From: Podocnemis expansa
Taxonomy: Eukaryota; Chordata; Testudines; Podocnemididae
Assembly (NCBI GenBank): GCA_007922195.1
Contig: ML682038.1
Location: 6,146,689-6,210,688 of the forward strand
Length of the DNA: 64,000 bases
Reading direction: 5' to 3'
Program-made: the position numbers and the translations under genes
In this document: positions 1 through 64,000 of the stretch, piece by piece
How the letters are laid out: each line of letters opens with the position of its first letter
How positions within the stretch are numbered: position 1 is the first letter of the stretch
The notes under the pieces: model-generated
Database searches by the model: none
What the model saw: the letters and a program-made list of their open reading frames with translations, nothing else
What the model was told of the DNA's origin: nothing

Positions 1-141
1 TGCTTGTCATCTGACTAACAGCTAAATAAAAACATTCCCACTTCACATTTCAGCCATGGACGTGGAAGTCCATTTTTCTAAGAGGAAAATAAAGTGAAAT
101 AATTTACTTCTGAAATAAAAAGGAATTTTCAAAGTAGTCAC

Positions 142-53619
<53,478 letters not shown>

Positions 53620-55245
53620 AGTGTGGGTAACAAAAATGGAGAAACTAGAGCTGCTGATACAGGAAGTTGAACCAGATATTCTAGGACTAACTTCAGAAAC
53701 ATGGTGGAATAGTAGTTATAACTGGCGAACAAGTATTGAAGGGTATATACTGCTTATGCAAGATGGATATAAAGGCCAAGGTGGTGGAGGAGCATTGTAG
53801 ATCAATGATAAGGTAGACTATGAAGAAATCAGAAGATAGAGACTCTGAGTAAAAACTACACTGGGAAAAAACTACTAGAGTTTCTCCCGTATATGCTACA
53901 GACTGCCAAAATCTAATTTGGACACTGATAGATAGAGACCTCTTTAATTCTATTAATGAAGTAAACATTAATGGGAACTGTGTGATCATGTGAGACTAAA
54001 CTTCCCAGGTAAAGCCTGGAGGACAAGTGCTAATAAACTCTGTGGACAACAAAAAGTTGGAAAGTACTGGCAATACAGAGAAAGGTCAGAATATCATACA
54101 GGAAAGTCTGGATAGCCCTGTAAACTGGAGTAAAAGAAACAGACATTTAATAGATGAGAGTGCAAGGTCATGACTAACAAGAATTTTTGCTGTAAGCTGG
54201 GGCTGCATCATTTGGAAGGAAGAGAGGAGAAGGAGAAGGACTTGGGTGTATTGATTGATGACAGGATGAACAGGAGTTGCAAATGTGACATGGCCATGAA
54301 AAAAAGGTAATTCGGTCCTAAGATCATCAAAACAAAGTATTTCCAATAGAGATGGGAAAGAGTTAGCATCATTATAAAAGATGCTGGTGAGATCTCATCT
54401 GGACTATTGTTTGCAGTTCTGGTCCACCATGTTTAACAAAGATGAACTCAAATTAATAGGTGGATAGAACGGCTACTTGGATGATCCGTGGACTGTAAAA
54501 ACTTCATTATAAAAGGAGATTCAAAGAACTTGGCTTGGTTAGCCTAAACAAAAGAAGGCTGGGAGAGAAATGATTGTTCTCTATAAATACCAGGGAGGGA
54601 GAGGAATTATTTAAACTCAGTGCCAATATGGACACAAGAACAAATGGATATTAACTGGCCATTAGGAAGCTTAGTCCTGATATTAAATGGAAGTTTCTAA
54701 CCATCAAAGTAGTGAAGTTTTGGAATACACTTCCGAGGGGAGCAGTGGGGCCAGGAAAAAAAATCTAGCTGTCTTCAAAACTGAGACTGATAAATTTATG
54801 GAGCAGATAGTATGCCATGACAGCCTAGTTTGGCAATTGACTTATCTTTGACTACTGATGGCAGATATGCCAATGGCCTGTGATGGATATTTGATGGAGT
54901 GGGTTCTAAGTTATTTTATAGAATTCTTACTTAGAGAGTCTTGCCCATGTTCTCAGGGTTTAACTGACTCATATTTGGGGTTGGGAAGACATTTTCCAAC
55001 AGGGCAGATTGGCAAAGACTCTGGGGTTTTTTTTCCACTTCCCTCTGTAGTATGGCTCACTTGCTGGTGGATTCTCTGTACCTTAAAGTTTTTACTCCAT
55101 AACTTGAGGACTTTAATAATTCAGTCATAGGTTAGAGGTTTATTTCAGGAGTCCATTGGTGGAGATTCTGCAACCTGTATTGTGCAGGAGGTCAGACTAG
55201 ATGATCATATTGGTCCCTTCTGACCTTAGACTCTATGAGTCTGAG
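53620..55245 (+). repeat. CR1 LINE, internally deleted, with intact 3' end
   Basis: The 5' part (53625-54020) follows the CR1 endonuclease region: aacatggtggaatagtagtt, ggtggtggaggagcattgta, gatcatgtgagactaaactt. At about 54025 it jumps to the late RT/3' part (ggacttgggtgtattgattg, gagatctcatctggactatt, aatacacttccgagggg) and ends ggaggtcagactagatgatc ... gaccttagactctatgagtc. The catalytic RT part is missing. Several stops make it dead. Confidence 0.85.
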
Positions 55246-55254
55246 TCTTACATA

Positions 55255-55690
55255 GGTGGCCACCACTGAGAGAACTTCATAAAATATCCCCAGGGATGAG
55301 GAAAGACTGAAGGACAGGGCTTTATGTAATGTTTGTGTACCACAGTGAACCTGAGAAAACATCTGTGAGCCGATAGTATTAAAACATGGAGGTAGGCATC
55401 TTGTAGGTTGAGGGCCAATACCCAGTCTCTCTACTCCAATGATGAAACGATAATCGATAAGGCAACCACCTTGAACTTCGTAACTTTGATGAACTTGTTG
55501 AGAGCGCTGAGGTCCAGAATGGACCTCCCTTCCTTTTAGGTATTAAGAAGTAAAAGTAGAATCCCTTCCTTCATAGATGTCAATGTATTAGTTTTATGGC
55601 TCTTAATTACAAGAGGTAATTGATCTCTTGTCATAGTAGACTCTCTTGAAAAGAGTGCCTGAAGCGGGATAAGGAAGGGTGTTGAGAAAG
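55255..55690 (-). pseudogene. DIRS element C, reverse-transcriptase remnant
   Basis: On the minus strand near 55490-55560 the frames read FYFYFLIPKRKG and ILDLSALNKFIK (with a frame change), matching KYFLIPKSKGDLRPILDLRA in DIRS A. The plus-strand text atggaggtaggcatcttgta ggttgagg follows the antisense of the same RT block as 9400-9480. RNase H and recombinase parts are absent: CR1 sequence begins directly beyond 55245. Confidence 0.65.
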
Positions 55691-58080
55691 GTATAGGGAG
55701 GTGAAGTGGATGGAATATCCAGATTTAATTATTTCTAGGATCCATCTGCCCAATGTTATACACTTCCAGGCACCCACAGAACATTGCCAAATGGTAGCCA
55801 AACAGGTGCATGAGCACAGGTAGTAGATAGTAGTAGTAGGGAGAGATCTCGCAGTACCTTGACTTGCCCATCAGAACTGGTGCTTAAGGGCAGGTGGTTG
55901 GATCAAAGACTAAGAGCCAGGAGGCTTCATTTTGAAAAATTTCCCTTTTTCCTCTAAGACACAGTGCCAATGTGAAGGGAATTGGGATGAATAAAGCCTT
56001 TGTTTTAGTCCTCAGTACCAACATCTGTCTTGACCTGATGTGCAGATTCCCAGTGATCCAAGAGTAGCCCTGGAATCCTTCAGTGAGTGAAAAGAGGTGT
56101 TGGTCTTCTCAGCAAGGAATTCACATTCTCAAAGGGGAGGTCTCCACTGTGGTTAGCACCTCCTTTGGGAATCCCAAGTGGTGAAACCACGATATCCATC
56201 TCACTACCAGACACATGCAGATGGTTCTGGCAACTATGTCAAAAGGCATCAACAGCCAATTGCAAAGATGCTTTTGCCACCAATTGCCCTTCTTGGTTGA
56301 TGACCTTGAAGAAGTCCCAGAAACTCTTCAGCAGTTTATCAATGACATGATGTAATTTATAATTTGTGTGATTATACTTTGTTGTGAGCACCAGAAGGCT
56401 GGCAATTTGAAACTGTAAGGTGACTGAGAAATATCCCTTCCTATTAAGAGATCAAGTCACTTCTAGTTTACATCATAGTATGTTGTCCTAAGGTGATGCT
56501 GTCAGTCACTAGAGTTCAAGCATCTACCACGATGGAATTGCCTAGTGGGCATGTGTGCACAGAAACTCTGATTCCTTTGCAGAGATAGAGTTTTTTTTGT
56601 CCATCTGCTTGTACACTGGGACCACCAAAGCTGGGGTTTGCCACACCACATAAGTTGGCTGTATGATGGCCTTGTTGATGAGCAGGTTGATTTTGGAAGC
56701 AGATGAAGCATGGACAATATCACTGAGGTTAAAGATAAACACCACTAACCTCCTCCAATGGTATCCAGAGGATGCCCACAACTTATTTTTCTGACCAGCT
56801 CTTGGAACAAGCAGAAGTTGTCTACCACAAAAAGGTGGTGACAGCATGACTGCTTCATCCAGAAAAGAAAAGAAAATGGTTTTAGGTATTCCTCATTCTC
56901 TGTGTCTCTCTCTCGCTCCTCTGCTTCTTGAAGTTCTGAGGCCAATGAGGCTATGGCCAAGATACTACGCCTGGGAGGCTCTCAGGCAATGCTTAGTGCC
57001 TTTGAGATAGGCTGTTGTTGTGCCTCCCAGAAGTCCCAGTATGACCACTGTGGTGGCACAGGGCCTGGCAGAGGTGCTCATAGACAGCCATACCAAGATC
57101 ATGACTGTGCCGTCTGATGATACATTCCCAAGCCCCATTGATATTGAGTCTCATATGGGGCTTGGTAGGACTACTGAAAACTCATTCGAGCTTACTATCT
57201 GAACCCTCACATGATATCAGAGGGGAACGGTATGACTGTGGGGGGGCATGGTATAACTGTGGGGAAGTATCTCCTGGTCAGCCATGATGGTGACTCAGTA
57301 CTTTGCAGCTGAGAGTCAGGTGCTTCCAACATAGTCATGTCAGCAGCCTGAAGAAATTCTGCTGGTACTGTGCATGCCAGCATTGGTGGTGGCGCTAGCA
57401 CTGATCTCACCCTTACTGATATCTCCTGTACTGGTCCATCTCCCGGGCCAATGCCACTGGAGGTACAGATGTCAGCTCACATACCTGGAGCAACTTAGGA
57501 CATCTGTCCTTATCTCTCTGTTCCAAAGACTTGGTGCCCATAACCAAAGGGTTCTAGACACTAACAGCTGTTGAGAGACATGGGTGCCAGTTGATCTGAA
57601 TACTGAGCAAGATGGTGATTGCTTTCTGGTATCCCTGGGCTTGCTGAGAGGACTTTGTGCTCTCTTTTTCAACTTGTGAGAGGAGTTCCCAGACCATTTC
57701 TTCGGTTTGCTATTCTTCAAAGGTTGAGGGAAAGACTCATACCCAATAGAGAGTTGAGGTCAGAAAGCTGCCTCTACAAAGATTTTCTGAGGGAACTCTC
57801 TGTCCTTGGGACAGAAGTTGGAGCTGGTGACAGAAGGAACTTTTTTGCTGGGTGTAGCCATCACTGAGGCAGCAAATGCATAGGGAGTGCTTTTCTGTGA
57901 CTAGTCACACTTGCAGCTGGGCAATCCAATTCTTGAAGCCCAGAGAGTCAGGCATACCTATATCCACAAGAACAATGGCTCTTTTTCTTTGTTTCACAGT
58001 CAAAGAGTCAGGAAAAAAAACTAAAACGTCTTGAAAAGCTAGAGGTTAACAAAATGAAAAGAAGAGCTAACAATCCACTA
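55690..58080 (-). pseudogene. DIRS element C, gag remnant
   Basis: On the minus strand at 56545-56680 the sequence codes TYVVWQTPALVVPVYKQMDK and KNSISAKESEFLCTHAH, aligning with the WQTP, KYFVPSKG and FLYAHP boxes of DIRS A gag. At about 57895-57960 ttgcagctgggcaatccaat tcttgaagcccag resembles the Cys-rich 5' part of gag. Stops and indels are frequent. The fragment is older than DIRS A. Confidence 0.65.
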
Positions 58081-58082
58081 CT

Positions 58083-58345
58083 GAAGAGTCCTGTGGCCTT
58101 TTTTAAAAGGCTAAAAAATTTATTACCTGAGCTTTTGTGGGAGAAAATCCCACTTTGTTAGGTGCTTTGAAGATGGGGAACCTACCCTACAGAAGTAGTT
58201 TCTATAAGATCCCAACCTTCAAAAGTGTCTGATGAAGTGGGACTTTCTCCCATGAAAGCTCAGGTGATAAATAAATTCGTTAGTCTTTAAATATGCCATA
58301 GGACACTTTGCTTGGTTTGCTGAACTAGACTAACATAGCTACCTC
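58083..58345 (+). repeat. Inverted pair of hammerhead-like/Penelope-like repeats inside DIRS C
   Basis: The right half reads CTGATGA (58229-58235), stem AGTGGGACTTTCTCCCAT, GAAA (58254-58257), then aaataaattcgttagtcttt and actagactaacatagctacc. The first and last boxes match the hammerhead core exactly and the stem pairs over six base pairs. The left half (58083-58160) is the inverse of the same unit: its reverse strand reads AAGTGGGATTTTCTCCCACAAAAGCTCAGG, shown here as two overlapping boxes, with the core boxes mutated. DIRS-like sequence (ttgagaaggaactgagg) resumes at about 58400. Confidence 0.6.
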
Positions 58346-58349
58346 TTTG

Positions 58350-58465
58350 GAACTAGTCCACCAATGGGCAGTTAAAGATTCCATCTCTAGCCAGAATGAT
58401 TGAGAAGGAACTGAGGATGACTACCCCACAAGCACTAGCTAGCTTCATGAAGTGAGGAGAGAGAA
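58350..58465 (-). repeat. DIRS C terminal-side remnant
   Basis: The text gattgagaaggaactgagga tgactacc matches ggttgagaaggaactgacag gggagtgg at 12658-12685 next to the right terminal repeat of DIRS A. This supports that the Penelope-like pair was inserted within DIRS C. Confidence 0.5.
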
Positions 58466-58978
58466 TGCACATGCAGGCCCAACTGACACTGCTACGGAAG
58501 TTTTCCAATCAGCAGTACAGGGACGCAGACGTAGCTACAGTGGTATGCTACTCGAAAAACTACGTTAAAGAAAATCTATGGTTTACTGTACAGGGACGAT
58601 CTAGCCAGTATTATAAGGAACAAGATTACTATGTAATTTTTTTTCTTAAACTGAAACATTACTTACAAACCAATCTTATTCATAAGAGTATAGGATGGCC
58701 ATTTTAGGCATGATGCATTTCAAAAACTCAATGATCCTCTGAAATATTTGGTACTATGCAGGTGGAAACTTTTGCACTGGCAGTACAATGATGTAATCAA
58801 TACTTTGCTGTCTCAACATTTCTGAGGGAAAAGGAGGGCCATCCTGATTATTTTTTCCTCTTGAAAATTGCTGTCTTCCCCACTGTAAGGAGAGCCCCTG
58901 AAAATATGGGGATATCCGTGGACCATTTCTTGCATATGCAGATCAGATACAGGTCCACATATTTTTATTTTCACAAAG
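58466..58978. other. Intronic sequence, nothing recognised
   Basis: No gene or repeat border identified. 58890-58945 repeats the gatatccgtgg and gcagat motifs of the element that follows. Confidence 0.35.
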
Positions 58979-59117
58979 CTAGAGCTCTGCAAATATGTGG
59001 ATATCCGTGTATATCCGTATTATATTCACATCTGTGGATATGACACCGATATCTGCAGACCTTCTCTTGCAGATGCAGCTCAGATGCAGATCCACACAGT
59101 TGTATCCGTGCAGGGCT
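58979..59117. mobile_element. Short inverted-repeat element with gatatccg motifs
   Basis: The ends AGAGCTCTGCAAATATG and CGTGCAGGGCTCT are inverted copies (AGAGCYCTGCA). Inside, gtggatatccgtgtatatcc, gcagatgcagctcagatgca and gttgtatccgtgc are typical of a known-style turtle repeat. Target duplication is not clear. Confidence 0.5.
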
Positions 59118-61619
59118 CTAACTATAAGCTGTCATTCCTTTCCATCTGTACAAAATGTAGCCACAGGAATCACCTACTATCACCATCTATAAACCTGTCT
59201 AGCCCTTATTCAAATCCCTTCATTCATTTCCTTATCTTCAATATCAAATTTAAATGTTACAGCTTTCCATGTTCTGCACAACATAGCTGCTGTCTACCTC
59301 TCTGCTCTGCTTGTTTTGCTCTTCCTTCTGTACCTTTCACCTGTTTGGCCAATTCTCATTCCTGGGTTTCTCTGTGTTGACCTCATCCTGTTACTACCAG
59401 CTCTCACAATTTCTGGCAGTTAAAGAGTTCTCGTGAATTTCTGATTTCTTCATTCAAGTATATAAAGTTTTCCCTTGTCCGCAATGCTTCTACCTACCTT
59501 TACTGTCCTCTCCCTTTAACTTTTGAAAATAAGAGTGATGTTACTCCAACAAAAATGGATGCCATCATTCACTGAAGTCTGATTGTCCTCAGGAAAGATA
59601 GCATTTCCTTGTCAGGTAAGGCCCAGCAGCAACTATAAAGATATGGACACCGGGATGCGATTACAAGCAGTAAAACTGAGGCAGTATAATGCTGCTAGGA
59701 AATAGGTTAGGAAACTGAGGCACAACAGAGGAACAGGGCTGCAAATATAGACCTGACCTGACTTCATGTATGGCCCTTTATAAGAGAATGAGGGTGATGT
59801 GCCAAGCAGGAGGCAAGGAAGGAGGGAAACTGGAAACTGGTACTGCTGGATCCCAGGTAGAAAAGATCACTGCCTACCACTGCTCCAAAAATATTACTGC
59901 TGAGTGAAGACAGTAATAGGGAAAATTCCATCCATTTCTCATCTCAGCAGAGGAAAAAGGTTAAGTGGAATCTCCATCTGAACATACAGGGAGAGCTTTA
60001 CATTTAGGATTGACTTTTGAACCTGAAATTACCAAACACACACTGCCAGGGGAATGAAGGGGAGTTAACTCAGAAGATAAAAATCAACTTTTTTTTTTGA
60101 ACTCATGACTTTCGGGACCAATCTCAATTTTTTACAGTTTGACTTCTGAATTTTACTCTACTGAGCAGGTCTGACTCACCATTTTTGATCTCTTTAGGTT
60201 GCCAATACTGCTAATCTGTCTTCTTAGGGAGGTGTATAAAGGAAGAGGATAGGAGATCCCCATACCCTTGGGCACAGGAGATAGACAAGTTTCCTCCAAA
60301 CTTAGTAAGGCCTACATCTAAGGTTCTACATTTAAGGTTCAATTTTGACAGATTATACAACCTGGAAATAGGCAATTCTTCTGTTAAAAATATAAAAATA
60401 TCAGAAAGCGTTCGAAACACTTTAAAACAAATCTCATATTTTTAAGCCACTGACTGTGAGCCCAAACCATGACATTTTACTGTTTGGGACTGCCAAAACT
60501 GCAGTGAGTCATTCTTTTACAAGTACTTCTGCCAAAGGGAACATAAAACACTAGCCCTCCCCACATATATGTTAACTATGTAGACTGAAGATAGTTCTAT
60601 AAAGAGACCCATCCATTAGCTGTGCTAGTCAATCAGTGTTTTTTCCCACATCCTATCCAACATTTGTATGTTGTCTAATAGGACTGTAAACTTTGGCTGA
60701 GTCCTTGTCTTCCTACCTGCCTCAATGCTATGATAGATAGCACTATGCCGACACTTAACAAACCAACATTTATGAAGGAAACATCAGCAGTTTTTACTGT
60801 GGGTGGCTGTATATGTGTAAATCTGTACTTAACTACAGAAACAGAAACCTTAAAAAAAAAAAAAAAAAAAAAAAATCAAAAGAACCAAACTCTATCAAAC
60901 TGGAAAAGGGGGAAAATTACATTTGTTCTAACCAAGGATTACCACAAATTTGGAATGAGCAAAGGTCTTAAGGACACAGTGATGTTTATCAGTAGGATGA
61001 AGTTTATTTACTTTTTGCACTTGCATGATTAACTTGTTAGGCTTGAAGGCCAGAAAATCATATTCATTTCATTTAACTTTTCTTTTCAAAACAAGAAAAA
61101 AAAATTATTCCTTGACTTTTCAAGTCAGAAAAAGGATTTCCTAATGGGTAAATTTTATATTTTTTATAGTAGTGCCAGAGACTCCAAATCCTGGTTAGAT
61201 TCCAATTGTAAATATTGTAAATAAAAGCTACAAGTAAAACATGTCATGCAGTCTAATGTGCTGTGTATCTAGCTTATCTTCCATTTTGTTTCTCCTTGGA
61301 AGTCTGTAGATTCAGACATCTTCCCCAAATGTGTGTTTATAAAGCACCTAGTACAATGAAGCTCCAATCCCAATTAGGACTTTGGACATTTCTTCAATAC
61401 AAATATAGAGAAGAGCAAGAAAAAAAGATCACATGAATTGTCTTTGTCAACTAATAGTTTTATGTTCAGTTACATAACTTGTATACTAGGCAAATTCTGC
61501 ACATTCTGTTGATTGAATGTTCATCATTTGGTATACTTTAATCAGTTTTTTTTTCCAACTATTTCCTCAGGACCCAGTTGAAAGAAACATTTATGTTTGT
61601 GACTCAACAAATATCTTTG
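59118..61619. other. Intronic sequence, mostly unrecognised
   Basis: No gene. A 24-A homopolymer lies at 60852-60875. At 61325-61410 aaagcacctagtacaatgaa gctccaatcccaattaggac resembles the old repeat tail also seen at 3565-3640. Confidence 0.45.
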
Positions 61620-61725
61620 AGCAGTCTGGTCTTGCAGTGGCGGCAGCAGCAGGCGCTGTGACCAAACAGCTAAGTGTCTGTGACTCAGTACTGGGTCCTG
61701 AGCCATAGTTTGAAAACCACTACAT
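61620..61725. mobile_element. Probable hAT-like element, right half
   Basis: The right end agtttgaaaaccactacat reads inversely as TAGTGGTTTTCAAACTATGG and continues CTCAGGACCCAGTAC, the style of CAGTGGTTCTCAAACT elements. The left end is not clear. Confidence 0.45.
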
Positions 61726-64000
61726 TATATTACTAACCAGAACCATCAGTGACATTAGTTATTGCTAAAGCATGATTTCCATCTGTTCTTTCAGCCTGAC
61801 TAAGTTCAAGCTCCAAGTCTAGTTCTGTAAGCTATTATAGGAGAATCTTCCATACATACACACAAACAGACAAACCATGCACAAATGAAAGCCATTTATA
61901 AGAAAAAATAACTTGTAAAAAAGTTTAATATTAAATTTCCTTGTATGTTGAAATCCATAGATTCCAGTGTTCATTTCAAGAATTATGGCTGCAATTTAAA
62001 TTCCATATAAAGTAACTGCAATTGGAATGTATTTTAGCCACAACTGTTTACAGAATAGTATTTTGAGAATCAAATGACTAGTACTCAGTTGAAATAGAAG
62101 GGCCTATAGTGGTATTACAAATCTTAGAAGGTGCGTGATCTTTCCACCCAGAAAGTCACTGCCCTTTTCACAGAGTCCATAGTCATAAGAGGAGTTGCAT
62201 CAGAAGCTATTATAGACACCTTAAATCTCTGAAACCTCTGTTCACATTTTATTATTCATTTTCCTCCCTTCTGATATTTGTACTCGTTCAGGACAATATC
62301 ACCACTTTCTATAACATGAAGACTGTGGGGATGGATAACTACCATGGCTTGACAGATCATGCAAATGAGGTTTCACTGAGACCATTTGCAAACTCTGAAA
62401 TTTAATTAAACAAAGAGGCAGTGAGCAGACAAAATGCTTTCAATGAGAAGAGGACGACTCTTACCAACTGTCAAGCTGAAAGGTATTTTTAAACAGGGCA
62501 GAGGGGCACAAATCAAGATTATGACAGAAATCTGCATATTGCCAGAGGATTAAAAAATTGGTGGCCCCTCAAGAATCTGTTAAATGACTAACAAGTCACA
62601 AGCTAAATAGCCACAGTTGTTGACTTCTGATTCCCAGAAGTGTTGGCCTTAAACAAGTGACTGAGGTTTTGCAAGGACCGGAGACTAGAGATCAAAGGTG
62701 CAATAAACAGTTAAAAAGTCTCTCTCAGGAAAGAAGGCAGAATTAATTGTCACTTGCTCTTCCAAGTAAGAACAGACTTAGATGGAAGAGAGAGTTCCTA
62801 CAGCAGTTTTTCAAAGGAACCTGGATCTTCCCTGATATCCAGGGAATGGTAACCCTTAAGGAAAAGACAAGCATGACTCACTGTTTAAAGTCAGTTTTCT
62901 CTATAACATCTTTAACTTAAATAAATAACTTTGCTTTAAGAGGGTTGTCACTGTTGCTGTAAGGTATAGAATAACAAGACCAGAGCCTAAATCACACTTG
63001 CTGCAATGATTAATTGATCACAGGGAACTGCAAACTAGAACCCACTCGGACCGCCGGAGACTCATGTAATTCTATCCCATCCCAAAACCTGAAGATAGTG
63101 AAACTCCAAGGCCAAGTAGTTCGATCTCTCCAGTTCAATTGAGTGGTCAGTGATGACCCACTCAATCGACATGGAGTTCGTCTCACTAACTCCACCCTCC
63201 CGCTGTAAGAGTAGCAGCACTGAGTTGAAGAGATGGCATTTTCCTTCAACTCAGCCCAGTGGAGCCACAGAGGTAAGTGGGCATTAGAAGTCAAAGGGAG
63301 ATAAGCAAGTTGTTTCATGTAGCTTGTATCTCTCTTTGACTGCCACCAAAAATGGCAGTGAGACCAAGAGTCCAAAAGGGGTTAAATGGGCTGTTAGTCC
63401 AATAACTATCACACAAGCACATATTTCAAAACAGATGAAAGGAAGATATGTAATCCTCACTGCTCTGGTCACTTAAAACTGGTATTGCTATAACTCAATG
63501 ATACAAATAAAATAACAAAAAAGTGAAAAAAATAAAAGCACTATGAAACCCATTACAAAGAATAGATAAAACTTCTATTTATTAGCTGCTTTCAACATTT
63601 AAACTTCAGCAACAGCATACCTAACAATATATGTGCAGTAATTATTGCCACAGCATAATGGTAGACTAAAATGAAAGATTTTTTTCCTCTCTTTGTACAG
63701 CATGGATTTCTTCACAAACTCAGCTGTATCATTTCATTAAACTCCAAAGTCTAGGAATATGTAGTAGCATAGGCGATATTAAATTCAAGTTGAGGTCAAT
63801 TCCTGGATCTTCCAAGAATTATTCTGGGGCATTCCCCATCTTAACTAATGCTCTACTCATAAAAGCTAGCGGAAAGACCCATCTTGATTCTCTGACCCAA
63901 TTAGAAAATTAGCAATTACAGAAAAACATCATCCTGTAAACCAACAAAATTTACTATGGAAATTTACCAAAACATGTAATCCAAAGATAGTATTCTGACA
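61726..64000. other. Intronic sequence with local hairpins, otherwise unrecognised
   Basis: No gene or first exon of PDE7A is seen. At 63140-63260 two short inverted repeats occur (attgagtgg/ccactcaat and ctgagttgaa/ttcaactcag), suggesting an unnamed inverted-repeat element. Confidence 0.4.

Noticed and set aside
60730..61032. Open frame with a run of lysines
   Set aside because: The lysines come from a 24-base A homopolymer; no homology is seen.

Overview
This window is vertebrate nuclear DNA: long AT-rich introns, GT-AG splice sites, and a dense load of vertebrate retrotransposons and DNA transposons. The repeat mix (CR1 LINEs, DIRS-type tyrosine-recombinase retrotransposons, many small hAT-like elements, a Penelope-like repeat and a MIR/CORE-SINE relic) points to a sauropsid, most likely a turtle. 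A crocodilian is the main alternative. The organism call is inference from repeat families remembered, not searched.

The only host gene recognised is PDE7A, a cAMP-specific 3',5'-cyclic nucleotide phosphodiesterase, on the minus strand. Nine consecutive coding exons are present (52761-52821, 38225-38308, 21435-21586, 19947-20010, 16969-17064, 4228-4328, 1337-1468, 955-1046, 142-286). They total 927 nt and 309 codons, all phases agree, and there is no internal stop. They run from the RRGAIS segment next to the N-terminus through the catalytic HNxxH and HD metal-site motifs. The first exon(s) lie beyond 64000 and the last catalytic exons lie before position 1.

The rest is intron filled with mobile elements. 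In the 4329-16968 intron a nearly full-length DIRS element (about 6649-12840, with inverted terminal repeats, an internal complementary region, gag, RT/RNase H and tyrosine recombinase, all decayed) sits inside an older DIRS remnant (about 5390-6420 and 13100-13450). The younger copy itself carries a 400-bp hAT-like insertion with an exact 8-bp duplication. The same intron holds a 1-kb DNA transposon at 14327-15326. The 21587-38224 intron holds an 887-bp TA-flanked element with a G-rich core, several CR1 pieces, an inverted-repeat element with TTATTTCGAAATAA units, a 252-bp hAT-like element and a MIR. The 38309-52760 intron holds a 3.4-kb R4/Dong/Rex6-type LINE that starts with a tRNA-like sequence, a perfect 52-bp inverted repeat around a hammerhead-like core, a CR1 broken by insertions, and a DIRS terminal-repeat remnant. 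The part of the first intron in view (52822-64000) holds an internally deleted CR1, a third DIRS remnant carrying a second inverted Penelope-like/hammerhead-like repeat, and mostly unrecognised sequence.

No bacterial-type features, CRISPR arrays or classical RNA genes were seen. The best candidates for something unusual are the two hammerhead-core inverted repeats and the LINE with a tRNA-like head.
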